64,000 nt of DNA from Halalkalibacter krulwichiae (GTDB lineage: Bacteria; Bacillota; Bacilli; Bacillales; Bacillaceae_D). Both the position numbers and the translations under genes were made by a program. The stretch is from NCBI RefSeq assembly GCF_002109385.1, contig NZ_CP020814.1:3309501-3373500 (forward strand). Direction: 5' to 3'. This document shows, in pieces, positions 60,174 to 64,000 of this stretch (positions are counted from its first letter, which is position 1; every line of letters starts with the position of its first letter). A model generated the notes under the pieces. It did no database searches. It saw nothing but the letters and a program-made list of their open reading frames with translations, and was not told the DNA's origin.

Positions 60174-61257
60174 AGTTAAAAGTTATTTTTTCAACCGTTT
60201 CTGTATCAAGCTTCTTAATTACTTCAACGATTAGTCTCACCGTGTTTTCATAATCATCACGATGCAGCATAGCTGCATGTGTATGAATATAACGAGTTGG
60301 CACTGTGATTGACAGCGCCGGAACACCGTTTGCAGTTAAATGAATGGCACCTGAATCGGTTCCTCCACCCGCCATTGCGTCAAATTGGTAAGGAATATTA
60401 TGTTCATCTGCTGTATCTGTCACAAAATCACGCAAACCTTTATGAGAGACCATAGAAGCATCATATAACACGATTTGCGGCCCGTCTCCCATCTTCGCAA
60501 GTGCCTCTTTTTCTGTGACTCCAGGTGTATCCCCAGCTATTCCAACATCAACACCAAAGCCGATATCAGGTTGAATGAAATGAGCAGACGTACGCGCTCC
60601 TCTTAAACCTACTTCTTCCTGAACAGTCCCTACTCCATAAACCGTATTCGGGTGGTCTACTCCTTGAAGCTCTCTTAACACATCAATCGCAATCGCACAC
60701 CCGATCCGATTATCCCATGCTTTTGCCATTAAATATTTTTCGTTTTTCATAACAGTAAATTCACAAACTGGAACGACAGAGTCACCAGGACGCACACCAA
60801 ATTCCTCAGCCTCTTCTCGACTAGAAGCACCGATGTCAATAAACATATCTTTTTTATCAACTGGCTTCTTTCTTGCTTCCGGCGCTAGAATATGAGGCGG
60901 CTTCGACCCAACTACTCCAGGGATATTCCCGTTTTTCGTCATGATTGTTACACGTTGCGCTAGCATGACTTGCTCCCACCAGCCGCCAACTGTTTGAAAA
61001 CGCAAAAATCCTTTATCATCAATGCTTGTCACCATAAATCCAATTTCGTCTAAGTGACCAGCAACCATAATCTTTGGTCCGTCTGCCTTTCCTGTTTTCT
61101 TGGCAACGAGGCTTCCTAAATTGTCTGTTGTGACTTCATCAGCAAATGGAGTTATGTATTTTGTCATCACATCTCGAGCTTCACGTTCATTTCCAGGAAT
61201 GCCATTTGCATCTGTTAAATCTTTTAACATTTGAAGTTTTTCATCAAGTTTTGCCAT
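60172..61257 (-). CDS. ysdC: M42-family aminopeptidase YsdC
   Basis: A 361-residue dinuclear-metal peptidase of the M42 (glutamyl aminopeptidase/FrvX) family. Metal and catalytic motifs are [12 protein letters not shown] (His about 68), [10 protein letters not shown] (Asp about 183), [11 protein letters not shown] (Glu pair about 215), [10 protein letters not shown] and [11 protein letters not shown], with [10 protein letters not shown] at the end. Older annotations call such proteins endoglucanases; the motifs argue for peptidase. Confidence 0.94.
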   Translation of the reverse strand: MAKLDEKLQMLKDLTDANGIPGNEREARDVMTKYITPFADEVTTDNLGSLVAKKTGKADGPKIMVAGHLDEIGFMVTSIDDKGFLRFQTVGGWWEQVMLAQRVTIMTKNGNIPGVVGSKPPHILAPEARKKPVDKKDMFIDIGASSREEAEEFGVRPGDSVVPVCEFTVMKNEKYLMAKAWDNRIGCAIAIDVLRELQGVDHPNTVYGVGTVQEEVGLRGARTSAHFIQPDIGFGVDVGIAGDTPGVTEKEALAKMGDGPQIVLYDASMVSHKGLRDFVTDTADEHNIPYQFDAMAGGGTDSGAIHLTANGVPALSITVPTRYIHTHAAMLHRDDYENTVRLIVEVIKKLDTETVEKITFN

Positions 61258-61326
61258 CCTAATACCTCCTTAATTGTCCTTACTCATTAAGTATACAAAA
61301 AACTATTTCGTTGCTCAAATTAATCA

Positions 61327-61815
61327 TTAATATCCTTGGTCTTGCCGTTGATGATTCACTTTATTTTTTTCTAAATACGCTTGCTCCATTTCATCATAAC
61401 TAAAGCCTAGCTTAAAACCTAACGCAAAGAATGTATCCATAAATAATTGAAAATTCACGTCCGTTTGCTGTTGTTTCAGAGTATTAGCTAAGCTCAAAAC
61501 TTGTAAGAAGTGCTCAGTTAATGATTCATGTTGTTCAAAAGTCTCTTTTACAGTTACCGATGTAAAACCAAGTGTCAGTCCTAAAGTTAATACAAAATGC
61601 AACCCATCGACATACTCTTCTAAAATAATCGAACGTTCAGAAGATGGTTTTCGGCTCCAATATTTAAAGCATCGGGTTTCATTGGCTAGTTCCCCTATCT
61701 CCACAATAAAAGCGAGCAATTGTTCTTGAAACATATCTCGCCCAGTCAATTCATGTTCAACCATTATTCGCTCATTCAATTGTTTTTGAATTTTAAACAG
61801 TGTTTGAATATCCAT
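61327..61815 (-). CDS. Dimeric all-alpha dUTP diphosphatase
   Basis: A 162-residue protein of the dUTPase_2 (MazG-related) family. The acidic metal-binding pattern EIGELANETRCFKYWS followed by ILEEYVDGLHFVLTLGL is diagnostic. It would hydrolyse dUTP to dUMP, limiting uracil in DNA. It is unrelated to the trimeric dUTPase fold. It lies alone between ysdC and ysdB, with GGAGG-type spacing at the start. Confidence 0.9.
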   Translation of the reverse strand: MDIQTLFKIQKQLNERIMVEHELTGRDMFQEQLLAFIVEIGELANETRCFKYWSRKPSSERSIILEEYVDGLHFVLTLGLTLGFTSVTVKETFEQHESLTEHFLQVLSLANTLKQQQTDVNFQLFMDTFFALGFKLGFSYDEMEQAYLEKNKVNHQRQDQGY

Positions 61816-61899
61816 GTAAACAACCTCCTCTACCTCGTTATTATAGCGTGTTTTTCTTTAAAGTTGTCGCAAACAAAAGACACTTTTTTAAAAAAAAGT

Positions 61900-61927
61900 T
61901 GCAACCAACTAACTAGTTATTCGTATT
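61900..61927 (+). promoter_or_regulatory. Candidate sigma-W promoter for ysdB
   Basis: TGCAAC (61900-61905), 16 bp, CGTATT (61922-61927), one change from the TGAAAC / CGTA consensus. ysdB belongs to the sigma-W regulon in B. subtilis. Confidence 0.6.
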
Positions 61928-62013
61928 ACTTAATAGAAGACTTTACTTCTTTAAAGAAAATATGTCAAAATCAATATACATTCATGAAAAGTCCCTCATA
62001 AGGAGGTTATCGT

Positions 62014-62394
62014 ATGGTGATCTTATTTAGGTTATTATTATTGATTGCTTTGTTCGTGCTTGCTTATTCTGCTTTTAAATACTTGTTTCATCCAAAAAGA
62101 AAATTAGAGCAAGCTCATGAGCGCAAGCAATTTTTTGTATTTGATGATGAAAAAGATGTTCGAAAGAATTTCCTGATTACGTACAAAGGCATCATGTTCG
62201 AGGGAGAAAAATATTTAGGAACAACCGATCAATCATTTGAAATTGTATCTATCTACTTATGGGCCAAGCACATCGATCAATTAACCGGTCTTAGCAAAGA
62301 AGATTTCCAGTTTATTACAGACGACATCCACTTACGCTATCCCAATGCTAAGATCGAGTGGAAAAGTCCAATAAAAGAATTGCTGAAAAAATAG
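62014..62394 (+). CDS. ysdB: Sigma-W pathway protein YsdB
   Basis: A 126-residue protein with one N-terminal membrane helix (ILFRLLLLIALFVLAYSAF, residues 3-21) and a cytoplasmic domain. Conserved stretches are KNFLITYKGIMFEGEKYLG and FEIVSIYLWAKH. It matches the B. subtilis YsdB type in length and place (next to ysdA and rplT). The ATG has AAGGAGG upstream. Biochemical function is not known. Confidence 0.88.
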   Translation: MVILFRLLLLIALFVLAYSAFKYLFHPKRKLEQAHERKQFFVFDDEKDVRKNFLITYKGIMFEGEKYLGTTDQSFEIVSIYLWAKHIDQLTGLSKEDFQFITDDIHLRYPNAKIEWKSPIKELLKK

Positions 62395-62458
62395 AACGTT
62401 CAATTTAACATAACGAACTCTTGCTTCCTCCGTTTATTTCACCTTAGCTAATGGCTAG

Positions 62459-62512
62459 CAAAAAAGGTGTGTACCACAGGTCTATTTTGACCCATTGGTA
62501 CACACCTTTTTT
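62459..62512. terminator. Bidirectional terminator between ysdB and the VTT gene
   Basis: Arms aaaaaggtgtgtacca (62461-62476) and tggtacacacctttttt (62496-62512) with U runs on both strands, between converging genes. Confidence 0.85.
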
Positions 62513-62557
62513 ATTTATATCAGTCATTCTAATTCCTATAATATTTCTAAACCGCAT

Positions 62558-63133
62558 TTATGTTTTCTTCACTGCAAAAAAATCATTCCACCTAATATTC
62601 GTACGCTTTTTTCTAAAAAAGAGAAATAGAATCGCTAGAAGAATGGCTAATAGTAACGTTCCAACTAAGGGAAGTTCGTGAATCATATCCCCTAAAGCTG
62701 TGTATACAATAGCTGGCGGAATGCTGACAAAAAAAGAATATTTTGAATAAGTTTTTATATCTTTTGTTTTTTCAATTAAATACAAGGAAACAATATGAAA
62801 ATGAACAAATGGCATCAATCTCATAATCATCATTTGCGGAATTGTAAGCTGCCTAGTTTTTAATATTCGTTGTTTTACTTTTGATAGTTTCTCTCTCATG
62901 CTTGGAAAAATAAATATTAATCCGTAAAAAACAACACTTACAGCAGTGAGGCCTATGACAGAGTATATGGCTCCATAAAGCGTTCCAAATAAATAGCCGC
63001 CTAAAAGACAAATGACCAAAACAGGGATAAAAAACACTTGTCTAAAAACATGGAGCATGACAAAAAAGAACGGAGCCAACCAACCACTTTGTTCAATGAA
63101 CTGCATTGAACTCTCTATAAATCCCTCCTCCAT
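62558..63133 (-). CDS. VTT-domain (TVP38/TMEM64 family) membrane protein
   Basis: A 191-residue polytopic membrane protein. The VTT (formerly SNARE-associated) motif is visible as VLVICLLGGYLFGTLYGAI near residue 45 and the FxxIRLxPxxPF-like stretch as MIMRLMPFVHFHIVSL near 115. The start is the ATG at 63131-63133 with GGGGAGG seven bases upstream. DedA/VTT proteins are lipid scramblases or transporters, but no substrate can be given here. It lies 28 bp after ysdA. Confidence 0.85.
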   Translation of the reverse strand: MEEGFIESSMQFIEQSGWLAPFFFVMLHVFRQVFFIPVLVICLLGGYLFGTLYGAIYSVIGLTAVSVVFYGLIFIFPSMREKLSKVKQRILKTRQLTIPQMMIMRLMPFVHFHIVSLYLIEKTKDIKTYSKYSFFVSIPPAIVYTALGDMIHELPLVGTLLLAILLAILFLFFRKKRTNIRWNDFFAVKKT

Positions 63134-63161
63134 GCTCTTGCCTCCCCTCTCTCTTATTAAT

Positions 63162-63431
63162 CTATGCTGAGACAACCTGTAAGATGAAGATGAGTACCGC
63201 TATTTGGGCAAAAAGGATAATTGGGATTCCTATTGTAAAGCTTTTATGCTTTGTTTTGTGACGAAAAGCTCTCATTCCTACATAAATCCCGAGACTTCCT
63301 CCAAAAAATGCTAATAAGAACAACGTTTTCTCTCTTATCCTTCTTTGCCTTTTTTTCGCTCGGGCCTTGTCCATTCCCATTATCACGTATGCTAGTAAAT
63401 TAACTGCAAACAAATAGACAGTTAGAATCAT
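63162..63431 (-). CDS. ysdA: DUF1294 membrane protein YsdA
   Basis: An 89-residue membrane protein with three predicted helices. The DUF1294 signature is GMDKARAKKRQRRIREKTL followed by AFFGGSLGIYVGMRAFRHKTKH, seen here as two cores. The start is the ATG at 63429-63431 with GGGGG eight bases upstream. It lies downstream of rplT, as in B. subtilis. Confidence 0.9.
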   Translation of the reverse strand: MILTVYLFAVNLLAYVIMGMDKARAKKRQRRIREKTLFLLAFFGGSLGIYVGMRAFRHKTKHKSFTIGIPIILFAQIAVLIFILQVVSA

Positions 63432-63480
63432 GATAGAATCCCCCAATTATCCTTTTTAGTAAGGACCTAAACCTATATAA

Positions 63481-63506
63481 AAAAGCGCGACAAATGCCGC
63501 GCTTTT
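63481..63506 (-). terminator. rpmI-rplT terminator
   Basis: The stem aaaagcgcg / cgcgctttt with an 8-nt loop is followed by a U6 run on the minus strand, five bases after the rplT stop. Confidence 0.88.
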
Positions 63507-63511
63507 ATTAT

Positions 63512-63871
63512 TTATGCATTAAGGCTTGCTTTTGCTTTTTCAGCAAGTTGTGCAAATGACTTTTCGTCAGTTACGGCAAGTTCAGCAAGCATTTTACGGT
63601 TAACATTGATTTCAGCAAGCTTTAATCCGTGCATGAAACGGCTGTAAGAAAGACCATTTACACGAGCAGCTGCGTTGATACGTGTGATCCATAATTTACG
63701 GAAGTCACGTTTTTTGTTGCGACGATCACGGTAAGCATAAAGTAATGACTTCATTACCTGACCTTGTGCAGATTTAAATAATGTATGTTTTGAACCGTAA
63801 TAACCTTTAGCTAACTTTAGAACTTTTTTACGACGACGACGAGCGACATAACCGCCTTTTACTCTTGGCAT
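63512..63871 (-). CDS. rplT: 50S ribosomal protein L20
   Basis: A 119-residue 23S rRNA-binding protein that organises early 50S assembly and, in Bacillus, represses its own infC-rpmI-rplT operon through the leader. It begins [34 protein letters not shown] and the C-terminal [19 protein letters not shown] stretch (here [15 protein letters not shown]) are typical. Length is exactly that of the B. subtilis protein (119). Confidence 0.98.
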   Translation of the reverse strand: MPRVKGGYVARRRRKKVLKLAKGYYGSKHTLFKSAQGQVMKSLLYAYRDRRNKKRDFRKLWITRINAAARVNGLSYSRFMHGLKLAEINVNRKMLAELAVTDEKSFAQLAEKAKASLNA

Positions 63872-63901
63872 CGAAGTTCCCTCCTTCTATCAAACGATCA
63901 A

Positions 63902-64000
63902 TTATTTTTTGTACGTTAACATTGAGCGGATACGCTTGAAATCACCAGAATGAACCATTCCAGCTTTGCGTAGCTTACGCTTTTGCTTTTGTGATTTGTT
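63902..64000 (-). CDS. rpmI: 50S ribosomal protein L35, C-terminal part (cut by window edge)
   Basis: The last 32 codons are present: [19 protein letters not shown] then [12 protein letters not shown] and TAA (63902-63904). This is the C-terminal half of L35. It lies 30 bp upstream of rplT. The N-terminus and infC would lie beyond base 64000. Confidence 0.95.
   Translation of the reverse strand, partial: NKSQKQKRKLRKAGMVHSGDFKRIRSMLTYKK

Overview
The window is chromosomal DNA from an endospore-forming, low-GC Bacillaceae (Bacillus/Alkalihalobacillus type). The genes gerE, gerM, sspI, lonB and ysdB, the T-box and lysine (L-box) leaders, AGGAGG ribosome sites and a gene order close to the hemA-to-rpmI segment of Bacillus subtilis all support this. 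Nearly every gene lies on the minus strand, so operons read from high to low coordinates. I see no prophage, insertion sequence, CRISPR array or defence island.

Layout: 1-9.6 kb carries hemA (cut by the window edge), a small membrane gene, and the protein quality-control cluster tig-clpX-lonB-lonA-engB. 9.7-22.5 kb carries a TPR protein gene (ysoA) and one long branched-chain amino acid locus, ilvE-ilvD-[Leu T-box]-ilvB-ilvH-ilvC-leuA-leuB-leuC-leuD, with a CcpA-type cre site above the ilvE promoter. 22.6-31.7 kb carries an orphan gene, tRNA-Arg and tRNA-Gly, ysnB-rdgB-rph, gerM, racE, a MarR regulator, the general PTS genes ptsH-ptsI, gerE and a thioesterase. 31.7-41.2 kb carries sdhCAB, a K+ transporter subunit, yslB, lysine-riboswitch-controlled lysC, uvrC and trxA. 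41.4-49.2 kb is a fatty-acid degradation region: lcfA-fadR-fadB-etfB-etfA under FadR sites, a divergent lipoprotein gene and a second lcfA paralog under a cre site. 49.2-64 kb carries yshE-mutS2-polX, zapA-cvpA, Phe T-box-controlled pheS-pheT, an rRNA methyltransferase gene, sspI, an M42 peptidase gene, a dUTPase gene, ysdB, a VTT membrane protein gene, ysdA and rplT-rpmI (cut by the window edge).

Most of this is conserved housekeeping DNA. The least explained material is non-coding. A structured repeat family is present as a 126-bp tandem array between racE and gerM, with a dispersed relative between leuD and ysoA that is itself bracketed by two copies of a 38-bp hairpin. Two genes, lonA and polX, are each broken by the apparent loss of one G from a run of five; two identical lesions in one window look more like a homopolymer base-calling problem than biology. 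Other points of interest are an internal T-box with no room for its own promoter, an orphan nuclease-like protein with a probable Asp-to-Asn change, the unusual place of ptsHI, and sporulation or stress-sigma promoters upstream of gerE, sspI and ysdB.
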